64,000 nucleotides of DNA from Immersiella caudata (lineage: Eukaryota; Ascomycota; Sordariomycetes; Sordariales; Lasiosphaeriaceae). Below are positions 40,501 through 50,911 of the stretch, one piece after another (within the stretch, counting starts at the first letter, position 1; each line of letters starts with the position of its first letter). The translations under genes were made by a program, and so were the position numbers. The stretch is taken from NCBI GenBank assembly GCA_030512335.1, contig JAULSU010000003.1:2046001-2110000 (forward strand), written 5' to 3'. The notes beneath the pieces were generated by a model. It worked only from the letters and a program-made list of their open reading frames with translations, had not been told where the DNA came from and searched no databases.

Positions 40501-43140
40501 TGCATTGCCTTGATGCAGGAACCAAGAGGCTTCTCTCATTCCCGTCTAGCCATGGCAGGAAACTGCGTAGCAAAAGCGACTCCTCATGTGTTCGAGCGTG
40601 AACACGTCACTTTGTGGATATGGCTCCCGCCAGTCACCATTGAGAGAAAACTGCCCTCGCGGCCAGAACAGAGCTTCATAATCTCGGCTTGCTGCACCGT
40701 ATCGACCGAGCTGGGAGGCGTGGCCCTTTGCCCCACAGGTCGTCGCTTCGTTCGTCGGGTAGCTTAAGAACAAGGGCTGGTAGGGCAGAGGACAAGTTGT
40801 TGAGCGCTGAGCTGTGATGCAAACCCCTATTGCGCCTGGAACCTCGGATGCAGCAGAGCGATCCTGATGGTATCCGTCAGCCTGCATTGCTTTAGCGGGT
40901 GGCCCGAATACAGCAAAACGCTCTCCAACAGGGCACAAGGTAGACGGCGAGACGTCGGATGTGAGCTCTTTGAATCGTCGTAGTACTCGGCGCTGGACAC
41001 CTGAGCGCCATTAACTGGGTACCGCTTTCTGTGCTATCCATGAAAGGCAAGTTTGGACATCCGATGCCATCGAGTGCGCTGCAACGTCGGGCTAAATGTA
41101 GCAAGGTAAGCTGTGGATCCTGGGCCTTCCCCACAAACCACTTTCCCTTCTCTCTGTTTCCTCCGGCCACCTTGCAATCAAGCGTGAGAAGAAGGCTCCA
41201 AAAACAAATCAAACGGCAAGATGTTGGAGATTCAACCACACAATTTATGCTGTGGAGATCCAATTGCTGGCGAACAGTTGCGAATGGCAACCAGGTGGTA
41301 CCTACCTGCGAGAGGTAGCTCCTTTTCTTGGAACCTCAGGCACCCAAGAACCCCACAGAGTCCACCCGCATCTGCCAAGGATGGTCACCACATCCCGCGG
41401 GGCTTTGAGCCTCTCATCGTTCTCCATCTCGAGCTTCGACCAGGGTTGGCCTTTGACTCATCAGCCATGCATGTGGTCGTCTCAGGCACATGTGCTCTTG
41501 CGAGCCAATGATTTGGGCCGTTGGCCTCTCAAGTCAGGCACCTGAGGCACCATAACCAGTTCCCGCCAACGCCTGCGAGTGCTTTCGCGCATGCAGACGA
41601 AAGGATCACCAGCAGCAGCAAGCAAAAGGGAGCGCCAGGGGACGCCAGAACGCAACTTTCGGAGAGGCCCGATGGAATAAGCTCAGGCCGTGCAAACTGA
41701 CATCACCGCTCCTTCGACTGCGGGCTCAATCTCCACGATGCAGTCTCCAGTGTCTCTGGCTTGCGTTGCAGCGAACTTGAGCTTCCCCGCTGGGGCCTCT
41801 GGAAGAACAGGTAGCCTTGCGAAGGACGACTGGTTGGCGGGAGCGCTGACTGCCTGGTGGGTGGAATATGCATTCCGAAGGAGGCCGAGAGCTCCATCCG
41901 GTACCAGACACCGGCTGCCCACTGGCCTGAGCATCTCCTGGCTCGTGCCATGGTCGGCAGCTTGGTGAGTCTGAGTTTGGTCCAGGGAGAGAGACAGCCA
42001 TGCCGTTCGCCAGTGTCGATCAAGGGCAGGCAGATGGATTTGTGGGCTTGCCCGTCGCACGAGGCACAAGAAAACGCTAGCTTCGAGCCACAAAGTACTG
42101 CGTACCTACTATCGGGTCCGTATCGACGTATTCCCCCGCCGGTCCCTGCACGCAGCTTGCAGTTGGCGGGTGAGTTGAGAGGTCGCAGTCCTGGCAGCTC
42201 GCTGGTCAAGGTTATTGGATGCGACCTCCGCTTGGTTCTTAACCGCCCCCGGTCACACCTTGCACCAGAGATAACTCGGTCTGGCTTCATAAGACGATAC
42301 TTTGCAGAGGGTCCAACGGAATTCTGGGGAACCTTGAGAGTTTCATCACTCTTCTGGTCTCAAACGGTGAGGGACCAGCTGGTTTGGGCCTTGGGGTCCA
42401 TCGTCGACGCCCTTGCCATCAACTGGGCTGTTCGCAATCCCATCCGTCGCCTGCCCTGTGCCCCGCCATTCGGCAGTCACCAAGGGGACGGGAACCGTGC
42501 CACAGCCAGCGCTTCCACTTCAGGGCAGCTTGCACAGACCTGTGTCATACACTACCTAGGTACCTAACTACAGGCGTTTTTTTTTTCAACCGTCATTTCA
42601 GCCCCGAGCTGGAAAGTTATATTTGCTCTCGAACCCCCCCCCCCATCAAGCGTATCTGCCTCAATTTGTTGGCGTTCTTTTTCGACGATTTTCACGACCT
42701 GTTTTGCTTCAAAACCTGGCCCCTCTTCGGATAATGTTGCTCACCGGTATATAGCTCTCCCCCTTTTTTTCCCGCCAACTCATCCCTGCCTCCCTGTCCC
42801 TACAGAGGAAGACTGCTTTGCTGACACTTATTCTGCTCGCGGCCTCCAGCTTAATTATTGTTGCTAGCTACCTACCACGATACGACTGTCGACGATTTTT
42901 AGTAATGAGCAAGTAATCGAAATCTGCACCGCAATCACCACTATTAGTTTGAAACGTTGGCGAGTCCGCATCTTTGCCGTGGCCCGAATCGGATTTGTCG
43001 ACCCGTCTTCGATATTGCCGTGCTCGCACGGTTCGACCGTCTGGACGCTCGGAACAATAGCAGTTTTCTGCTCTCCAGCGCCGCGTCGCCGTGTCATGGT
43101 CTGGCTTGGGTTATATGAGTGATAGAGAATTGAATCTGCT
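37576..43140. other. Long gene-poor region between the Rua1-like and PHD-finger genes
   Basis: About 5.6 kb without a supportable gene. It contains a CTAC/CCTA tetranucleotide stretch at about 38590-38607, GTAGGTAGGTAG at about 40234-40245, and TACCTAGGTACCTA at about 42553-42566. The last 600 bases include T- and C-runs (about 42575-42650) typical of a fungal promoter and leader. The longest ORFs (41703-42290 minus, 41857-42567 plus) overlap each other antisense and look random. Confidence 0.5.
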
Positions 43141-45665
43141 ATGAGCGGGGATCCGGCTTCTAGGTTCGCTCACCGTCTCTTTTTCCATTCCTCCACCAGC
43201 ACAACACAACGGATCCCTGGTCTTGTTTTTTTTCCTCTCACGTCTTCCACTACCCCGCTGACAATTGCCTGCACGCAGCTTTGGTGACCATCCAAACGCT
43301 CAGCCGCCAACGCCTAAACAGACTCCAACGTCTGCCATCTTTCCGAGCCCCGTTTTCCAAACACCTAGAATCAACCAGGGCCGCTTTGACGAGTCTGGCG
43401 GCTGGACTCCCCGCTTTGCCGAAGAGTACTCCGTCTTCAACGCTACCCCTGGCAACCTGAGAGGTTCGCAGGGTCAGTTTGCCGACTTCAACCCCTCGAC
43501 CCCTTTTATACCCGCTCTTAGCTCTGGACATAAGCGTCCGCTGTCCGCTGAAGGAATTGCTGTCGAGATCGCATGCGCGAAACACTTTTCACAGGATCCT
43601 CGCATCCCGTTGCCCCCCGTCGAGCCCTCCAAACAGTTGAAGTCGTCGACGAGCCTCTCGGCGACTCCGGTGCTGGACAACGCATCCGGCGAGAGCCAGG
43701 CACCAGACGCTGCTGAGAGATCGGCAAAGAAGGCGCGCCGTGACTCGGCGCCGCAGGAATCCCAAGGCCAGACGGTCACACCACCCCCCTCGGCGCACAA
43801 GAGTGGTCGTAAGCTTGCTCCCAAGCTCGTCACCAACGAGATGCAAAATGATCAGGGCTTCGGCCAGTCAGACTTTATGGGGAATTCCCAGCAGCCGGGG
43901 ATGGGGGGATTCGTAGCCAGTCCGAACGATATGTTTAGTTATCCGCTTTCTGCCCCAGCGACCGCTCAGGCGTTCGCCAACCAAAGATCCTTCTGGGACA
44001 CCGACATGGGAGGCATGGACATTGATTTCAGCGCGAATAGCAACAACGTCTTCCAGGCAGGGTCGGCCAACTGGGCGACGACCCAGTTTTTGCAGGAGGC
44101 CGCGGCTGTGCAAAACCAAGGCGATGAGAATGCGCCGACGGGTAAACGCGACCTCCCAATGACTTCCCAAGCACCAATACAGACGATGGGGACCTCGGCA
44201 GCAGAGCAAGCATTGTTTGCAGCCTCCTTTCCAACTTCTATGGACGATCCTTTTGGCATAGCGAATAATGGTGGAGGGGTGAACCCAGGGCTTCTCTACA
44301 GCAGACCACCATCTTCAAGCTTAGATCTTGCTTTCCAAGCACCGCCGGAGCTGAACAACATACCAGTTCCGTTGGCGCCGCAGGACACACAAGGAGGGAG
44401 GAGGGTAGCCGGGTCGAAGGCGCCTCAACGTGGCGAGCTCCGTCGGTCCGCTAGCGAAGTGGATATTGCTCCGAGAAAGCAAGATCGAGTCACCGCAAGC
44501 TCCCCAATTAAGCCGTCCGGTCGCCCAGGGCTATCCCGTAGCTTCAGTGAAAATCGAGGAAAGAAGCTGGTGAGTCATGCTTCGTTACCGACGCTCGCTC
44601 CTGCGCCCCGGGCCCAAACACAGGTTCTCAACACGGCTGGCCCTGGCCGGCCGATAATCTCCCAGCCGAAACGAAGTAGCGGAAGAGCATCGCCGCTGAA
44701 AGGACACCATCAGCGGCTGCCCAGCCTATCTTCGATCCCAGAAACCACAGGTCCCCGAACACGGACGCATGCGAAGTTCATGATTGATGCCAACGGCCGG
44801 GCCCGAGTGGAGACGACGATAATAGTGGACGATGACGATGCGACGCCAATAGTTCGCAAACGGCACAGCGCCCAACCCCTGTCGCATCAGCGCTGGGCCT
44901 CTTCGGAAGAGGAAGAAGACTCTTCGTCGGATGATGAACCCATCATCATCCCTAGCAGGAACACATCATTTGTTCTGCCGGACCCAATCAAGCCAAACCG
45001 GCCCCATCCGTTCCACGTCTCCCAGCGGAGTGTCAGTGAACGAAGTACTCCCTCGTATACGACTTTCCAGGGCTCCCAGGACGATGGCGATAGCGATAGG
45101 GAGACGGTCATCAACGACGCAACGCCGACGGGGAAACCTTCGGGCGATGCAGCGAGCGAACTTCGGAAGTTGCGGGAGAATCGACGCATATTGACAGGGA
45201 GCGCAAAACCTCGTCGATTTGTATCGATTGGAGTGGCGGGGACAGCCGGGTTCGCAGGGAGTTTCTCCGGCCATAACCCCGTGTCACCCACAACCCTCAC
45301 AGACAACAGCCTGCCAACACCGTCAACAGGTGGGAGAAGTCGCGGTGTTCGGTGCGTCTGTAACAGGACCGAAGTCCACCGGGGCACCTTCTTGGTGCAG
45401 TGGTACGCTCCCATTCATCCGTGTGCCGAGTTTTTCCCATGCTGACATGGCCAACAGTGAATCATGTGAGATGTACGTGCACGGCCAGTGCGTCAACCTC
45501 ACGGAGCAGACGATGCCATCCATTTACATCTGCGCATTTTGCGCCAACACCCCTAACATGAGAGGAGGTCGAATTCGAGATAATGGGCACATATCGGGAG
45601 CGATGGGACCTCGGGGAGGTTCGGCAACTTCGCCCCTGGCGCACAAGTCCTTCAAGTTCCGCTGA
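43141..45665 (+). CDS. PHD-finger protein of unknown chromatin role
   Basis: PHD fingers read histone H3 tails, often methylated K4. Exons 43141-43163, 43279-45402 and 45458-45665 give 784 residues. Intron 1 (115 nt) starts GTTCGC and ends CAG, joining MSGDPASS to FGDHPNAQPPTPKQ. Intron 2 (55 nt, GTACGC...CAG) splits a Cys codon of the finger. The finger is at about residues 698-745: RCVCNRTEVHRGTFLVQCES, then CEMYVHGQCVNL, and YICAFC, i.e. the Cys4-His-Cys3 pattern. The 690 residues before it are disordered and Ser/Pro-rich, with basic patches such as KKARRD and KRSSGRASPLKG and an acidic stretch EEEEDSSSDDE. The tail ends KSFKFR. No other domain is seen, so the complex it works in cannot be named. 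Confidence 0.88.
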
Positions 45666-46793
45666 TAGCCGTTTTCTTTTGTTGATTCCTGACATGTGGA
45701 GTTGAGACGGAAGCGGAGTCGGAGCCGGAGCCGAGATGGGGAAGACGGTGGAAATGGCAACCGTGATAGAACGGGAAGAAATTAAACACACATGCCCTGC
45801 CGGTCGTCTTCGCAGGCAGATGTCTGCGTATATATGATACCCGACCTTGTTTTTGTTGTGTTTACGAACTGGATTGGGAGTTTCGGCTAGGGAATTGGAA
45901 AACCCAGGGAGCATGGTTAGCTAAGACTGGCCGACACAGAGCAGAAAACAAACAAGTGCTCGAACCCCACACACCGTGCACAACCAAGATCAATGCATGT
46001 CCCTACTGGGCGAAGTTGGGCTTGCGTGGTGCACCCTCAATAGTCGCTGGGGTAAAAGCAGTGTTCGCTGTCCGGCTCTGAATGGCTAGGCGACAGACAC
46101 CCGTGGCACAGGGGATGCAACCGGGCGGACCGGGGATCTGGAAAGCAGAGCCCTGACACGACAGCACCTCCTGCAGTGCGGTGCTGGGCGGGCGCTGATC
46201 GGTTTCTGCGAAAGCTGGGCATGTTGTGGAAGGTTCCTCTTCAACTGCAAAGGCCCTCTGAAGCCATCCTATGTATCGGAGAGGGCTGACGAGCAACCCT
46301 CCACCGATCTAGGTTCTCAGGTTACGTCGTGTGCCAAGCCCAGGTGTCTTGTGCTGTCCGGAGCAGCCATTCCTCGCGGGGCGGGCAGATGCCGCTTCTT
46401 GCGTTATCCGGCCCGCCTATCTCCCCGTAAGGCAAGGTACCTGGTAAGTAATCCCAAGGTTAGTGCCGAGAGCATGTACCTTACCTGGGGAGCAACCAAC
46501 CAAGCTCCCCGACTCCATCTCAGCGCCGCCGACTTCGGAATGCGGGGTGCGAAGAGCTGGAACTCAAAACCTGCGGAACGCGGGGCAGCTTGTTATCGAG
46601 CTCTCCTTTTTTTCCTTCTCCCTCCCGCAATTCAACAACTAACCACGAATTCAACATCCCGAGCTGCTCCAGGTCAGCCCAACCTGTCCTCGGTACTTTC
46701 GGTACCGCCTCATTTTATTTATTGTTCCTTCCTTGCGAGGCAGGAGACATCGACAGGTGCTGTTGGTGCTAATTTCACATTCACACATTCACC
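45666..46793. other. Intergenic region upstream of LEU2
   Basis: The 1.1 kb holds the 3' region of the PHD-finger gene and the LEU2 promoter. A CCGGGCGGACCGG string at about 46124-46136 has two CCGG half-sites but with five bases between them, so it is not a clean Leu3 site. No gene is seen. Confidence 0.5.
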
Positions 46794-48664
46794 ATGACGA
46801 CACACAACATTGTCGTCTTTGGCGGTGACCATTGCGGTCCTGAGGTATGTGGTGTATTTGCTCTCGGCCTGAACCTCCAATTGGAATTTCGGTCGGTGAT
46901 ATAGTGTTTGTAGTCAATGGTGACTAACATGTGCTCTTTTCCCCGGACTCTAGGTCGTGGCCGAGGCGATCAAGGTGCGTTACAGCGTGTTGCCCAGACC
47001 CTTTTGCTCGCACAGCAGAGCATAGCACAGCCCACCTTTTCCAGGCGCCGGGCACTCGGGCGGGTTGGTTTTCTCGCTGGGGAGGCACAAGCAACCGCTC
47101 GTGGTGTGATGGTGGGTTGCGCCGTGTGTGTTGTGTCGCCGGCATCGCTGGTGGCGTGGTAACGGCTTTTGATACGCCGGCTAGCCGTTAGGGAGGCGCC
47201 CTAGACCGTTGCACCGCGGAAGGTTCTTGTTCGGCGGAAGGAGAAAGGCTTACCAATTGATTTGGAGGGCAGGTGCTGAAGTCAATCGAGACGCGTAGCC
47301 CGGCGGCGGGCAAGTTTAATCTGCAGCAGCACCTATTGGGTGGTGTAAGTGTTCTCTTTTCTTCTTCTCCCGTCGGTCTTGGTGGTTGGGTCTTGGTGTG
47401 GCAGCAGTGAGCGCGCATTGGGGGCCAGGTGCGAGCGACGATTCCGATATGGCTATCTAACATTCGCTGCGTGTTTGCGGATAGGCTTCCATCAATGTGC
47501 ACAACAACCCTTTGACGGACGAGGCCATCGAGGCTGCCAAGAAGGCCGATGCCGTCCTTCTTGGCGCGATCGGTGGGCCGGAATGGGGTCCGTCGTCGCC
47601 CGTGCGCCCAGAGCAGGGACTCCTCAAGCTCCGCAAAGAGCTCGGCACCTACGGCAACCTCCGCCCTTGCAGCTTCGCATCCGAGTCCCTCGTCGACCTG
47701 TCGCCTCTCAAGGCCGAGGTGTGCCGCGGTACCAACTTTACTATTGTTCGCGAATTGACGGTATGTGCGATTGCTGCTTTCTTTCGCCCCTTCAGTCTTT
47801 TTGCCATTGTTGTCTCCGGCCGGAGGAGGATGAGTTACCCCATCAGACCTCCTCAGACCTCCTCAGACATGCACATATTGTCCTAAAATGAAATCTAGTA
47901 GCTGATATTTATGACCAGGGTGGAGTCTACTTCGGCGAGCCCCGCGTGGAGGACGACGGCAGCGGCTTTGCCCTTGACACTGAGCCCTACAGCCGCGCCG
48001 AGATCGAGCGTATCGCCCGCCTCGGCGGCTTCCTCGCCCTTGCGCAGAACCCCCCTGCCAAGGTATGGAGTTTGGACAAGGCCAACGTCCTGGCTACCAG
48101 CCGTCTGTGGCGCAAGGTCGTCACAGAGGTCTTCGAGAAGGAGTTTCCTCAGCTGGAGCTCGGCCACCAATTGATTGACAGCGCTGCTATGATCATGGTT
48201 AAGAATCCCCGCGGACTCAACGGTGTCGTCATCACGAGCAACCTCTTCGGCGACATCATCAGCGACGAGGCCTCGGTCATTCCTGGAAGCATTGGTCTGC
48301 TGCCCAGCGCCAGCTTGAGCGGCATCCCTGACGGCAAGAGCAAGTGCAACGGTATTTATGAGCCTATTCACGGTGAGTTTTCTTTTCGCTCGCCACACGT
48401 GACGCTCAAGTTCTGACTAGCCTTTCAGGCTCCGCCCCCGACATCTCCGGCAAGGGGATCGTCAACCCGGTCGGCACCATCCTCTCCGTCGCCATGATGC
48501 TCCGCTATTCCCTCAATCTTCCCAAGGAGGCTGACGCCGTCGAGGCCGCCGTAAAGGCTGCCATTGACGGTGGCATCCGCACCAAGGACATCCAGGGAAG
48601 CGTCAGCACCTCGGATATGGGTAACGCCATCGTAGCTGAGCTGGAGAAGATTCTCAAGACTTGA
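46794..48664 (+). CDS. LEU2: 3-isopropylmalate dehydrogenase
   Basis: This enzyme oxidatively decarboxylates 3-isopropylmalate with NAD+ in leucine biosynthesis. Six exons, 46794-46844, 46954-46974, 47273-47344, 47485-47760, 47919-48372 and 48429-48664, give 369 residues, the usual length. Exon 2 is a 21-base microexon coding VVAEAIK. Motifs: NIVVFGGDHCGPE at the start, GAIGGPEWG, the ELT.GGVYFGEPR substrate loop, and SNLFGDIISDEASVIPGSIG, the metal and cofactor signature, then EPIHGSAPDI. Intron 2 is long (298 nt). Intron 4 (47761-47918, phase 0, between LT and GG) is a member of the repeated intron family. The remaining introns are 108, 140 and 56 nt. Confidence 0.97.
47761..47918 (+). mobile_element. 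Introner-like element: LEU2 intron 4
   Basis: A 158-nt phase 0 intron, the longest of the four copies. It starts GTATGTGCGATTGCTGCT and carries CAGACATGCACATATTGTCC followed by TAGTAGCTGATAT and ends GACCAG. GAGGAGG at 47823-47829 can pair with CCTCCTC at 47848-47854 or 47858-47864. The unit CCTCCTCAGA is present in tandem. The first 18 bases are identical to those of the intron at 52360-52490. Confidence 0.88.
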
Positions 48665-49117
48665 ACATATGCTATGTTGTGCAGGAGCGATTACGAATGC
48701 AATTTGGCTTGGGAGGAATGAGGAGAAAGATAAAAAAGACATAATTCGCACAGATTCCTTCGTGGGCCCAAACATGACCTGTCTATAGGGGCGCCGAATC
48801 ACGAGCGAGATGCGAGGAAGACGGGATATAAAATATGGGTAGTTCGGGACGCACAATTCAGCCTTGATTCAATACCATTTCTGCGCAATGAGTTTGACGG
48901 CCGCGTTGATAAGTCGCGGGTAAACAACCTTGAGCCAGGGGTAAGAACCGCTAGGGAACGACTCAGGGGCTTTGTTTACCTTCTCAACCACGGTCATCAT
49001 CACCCGTGACGGGATCAGTCACACCCATTCCCGAGAAGAGCCCACAGTATGTCATGCTCACCAGGGGAAATAGAAAAACAGCCGGATAATAATCCCTACA
49101 AACACCACATCAGCAAT
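48665..49117. terminator. 3' region shared by convergent LEU2 and kinase-like genes
   Basis: The 450 bases between the two stop codons contain both 3' ends. No ORF with protein character is seen. Confidence 0.35.
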
Positions 49118-50128
49118 TCAGTTCACCACCCGCCCAAGCAACATAGCATCCAACCTCTGCACTTCCTCACCGTCTTGTTTCCCGTCCACCACCCTATCTA
49201 GCTTCCCCCCATCCCACGCAAACCCATGCCACAACAAAATCCCCAACAATGCCGCCATCTCTGCGGTCCCTCTATTTTCCCTAATCTCCGGCACCAACCC
49301 CTCCAACACCCCCCAAAACCAGGCCCTCATTTCTTCCGCGTCCTCATAATACCCAAACACACTCCCTGGCGCTGGATACTTTTCCCCTTCTTGGCCATCG
49401 CCCCCCACACTCTCGCCAAGTAACTCCTCCAACCCGTAAAGACAGATTCCAAAAGGGAGGTACTCCGCCTCCGCCCAGTCAAGCAAACCAGAAATGTTCG
49501 ATGTCGGACTTATGGAAACGAGGATATTAGAGGGAATGAAGTCACCGTGCGTGAGCACCCATGGGAGAGCGAGGATATCGGGGAGAGAGGCTAGGACGCA
49601 GGAAATGACAGACTGGAAACGGGAGGGCAGACGAGAATGGAGGGTGAGGAGGCGCGGGTGAATGGTTGAGGCTATGAGGCTAGCCTGCGGCTGAGAGGGC
49701 GAATACCAGGTTTTGGCGAGGAGTTTGGCGTAGGAGGTGAGTAGGGAGCGGCGGTGGGGAGGGGGGAGAGACTGGAGTGAGGAGAGAGGTATGCCTGGGA
49801 GGCGGGACATGTGGTATACGTGGAGTGGGGAGGTTAGGTAATTTGGGGTGGTGGTTGGGAGGGCGATGGTGCCGAGGGAGCTGGTAAGAGGCGCGATTGT
49901 GCCATGGATTTCGTAAGCGGCGGAGGCCATGGCGAGACTGATTTGGTGGATGGGAGGACGGAATTGGATGATTGTTTGGTCCAGTTCGAGGGTAAAGGAG
50001 CAGAAGCCTTGGGATAAAGCTTCACGGATGTGAGAGTCGGGGTATTTGGAGTTTGCGAATGCAAGGCAGAGGGAGCGGGACTCAGTGGGTAGGTTGTGGC
50101 GGGCGAAGAAGTCGGCCGCGGAGGCCAT
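49118..50128 (-). CDS. Aminoglycoside phosphotransferase (APH)-like kinase
   Basis: The APH fold is an ATP-dependent small-molecule kinase fold, widespread in fungi with mostly unknown substrates. The intronless ORF encodes 336 residues. The catalytic loop is VLTHGDFIPSNILV (His194, Asp196, Asn201) and the metal-binding Asp217 is in GLLDWAEAEYLPFG. The N-lobe is less clear, with no obvious glycine loop, but hydrophobic strands and a candidate region around residues 40-75 fit a reduced lobe. The C-terminal part is helical. It lies between LEU2 and the DUF2235 gene without functional link. Despite the family name, antibiotic resistance should not be assumed. Confidence 0.8.
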   Translation of the reverse strand: MASAADFFARHNLPTESRSLCLAFANSKYPDSHIREALSQGFCSFTLELDQTIIQFRPPIHQISLAMASAAYEIHGTIAPLTSSLGTIALPTTTPNYLTSPLHVYHMSRLPGIPLSSLQSLPPPHRRSLLTSYAKLLAKTWYSPSQPQASLIASTIHPRLLTLHSRLPSRFQSVISCVLASLPDILALPWVLTHGDFIPSNILVSISPTSNISGLLDWAEAEYLPFGICLYGLEELLGESVGGDGQEGEKYPAPGSVFGYYEDAEEMRAWFWGVLEGLVPEIRENRGTAEMAALLGILLWHGFAWDGGKLDRVVDGKQDGEEVQRLDAMLLGRVVN

Positions 50129-50911
50129 GGTGGTACTTGGGGCTTGACATGGTGAGCGTTGTTGAAGATGGAGTGTGGCGGTTGTGAGCAGATGTAGGTT
50201 TAGCTCGATGCCGTGTACCTCGAGGTGCCGGGCCTTGCCGTCTCAGCTGGACGAGGAAGTCGTGCCGAGCCGTTACTGCCCCCAGCTTTACCCCGCACGG
50301 GGTAGAATGTGGGAGTGTCGCTCTTCACCCACCACGCAGAAGCCTCCTATCGAATCAAAGGACTGCCTAGGTAGGAAAAGTCTCTGGTTCTTTGGATTCC
50401 TCAGCCCTTCGGAGGGGATCCCTTTCTCTCCACTACGTACTTGTACCCGCTGCCACTGTCTGTTTGCGAGTCTTACCCCAATTTTGGTGTGTTGGAGAGA
50501 TTCTCAACTCCAACTTCTCCAACTTCCCAGCTCCTTGGACGTGTGCCATAACGCCCTGATCAAATGAATGGACTCTCATAGATGTGTATCTGTTGGGAAG
50601 ATAGTGGCCCATGGCCCCACGTAGCCAGAAAGCCGCTCCTGTCACCATCGCCTTGTTCTGCGTCGCAGACACTCCGGGGCAGTCGCAATGCGCAGTGAGT
50701 TAGCTGGCTACCTACCGGTGCCCTTGTGCTTTCTTGAAATCAGGTACAGCATTCCTTCCTCCTGTCCAAATGGCTTTCCAGGTGCTAGTAGCGCATCGGA
50801 GACGAAGCAAACCAACGTTCGGTTGTCTCGGGAGCAGACTTCTCTTCTCTTGTTGTAAATTCCGCCTCCGCAACAATTGTGTTACCTATCTTTACCCCAC
50901 CTTTGCTTGCG
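50129..50911. promoter_or_regulatory. Divergent upstream region of the APH-like and DUF2235 genes
   Basis: About 780 bases separate the two start codons. A CCTAGGTAGG motif lies at about 50368. No gene or clear core promoter element is seen. Confidence 0.4.

Noticed and set aside
41703..42567. 195-codon minus and 236-codon plus ORFs
   Set aside because: Antisense shadows of each other without domains, in the gene-poor block.
29328..43140. Possible transposon graveyard or repeat-induced point-mutated DNA
   Set aside because: The composition is not AT-rich, no terminal repeats or transposase fragments are seen, and there is no sign of the TA enrichment expected after such mutation.
46124..46136. 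Possible Leu3 binding site upstream of LEU2
   Set aside because: The two CCGG half-sites are five bases apart rather than two, so it does not match the known CCGGNNCCGG form.
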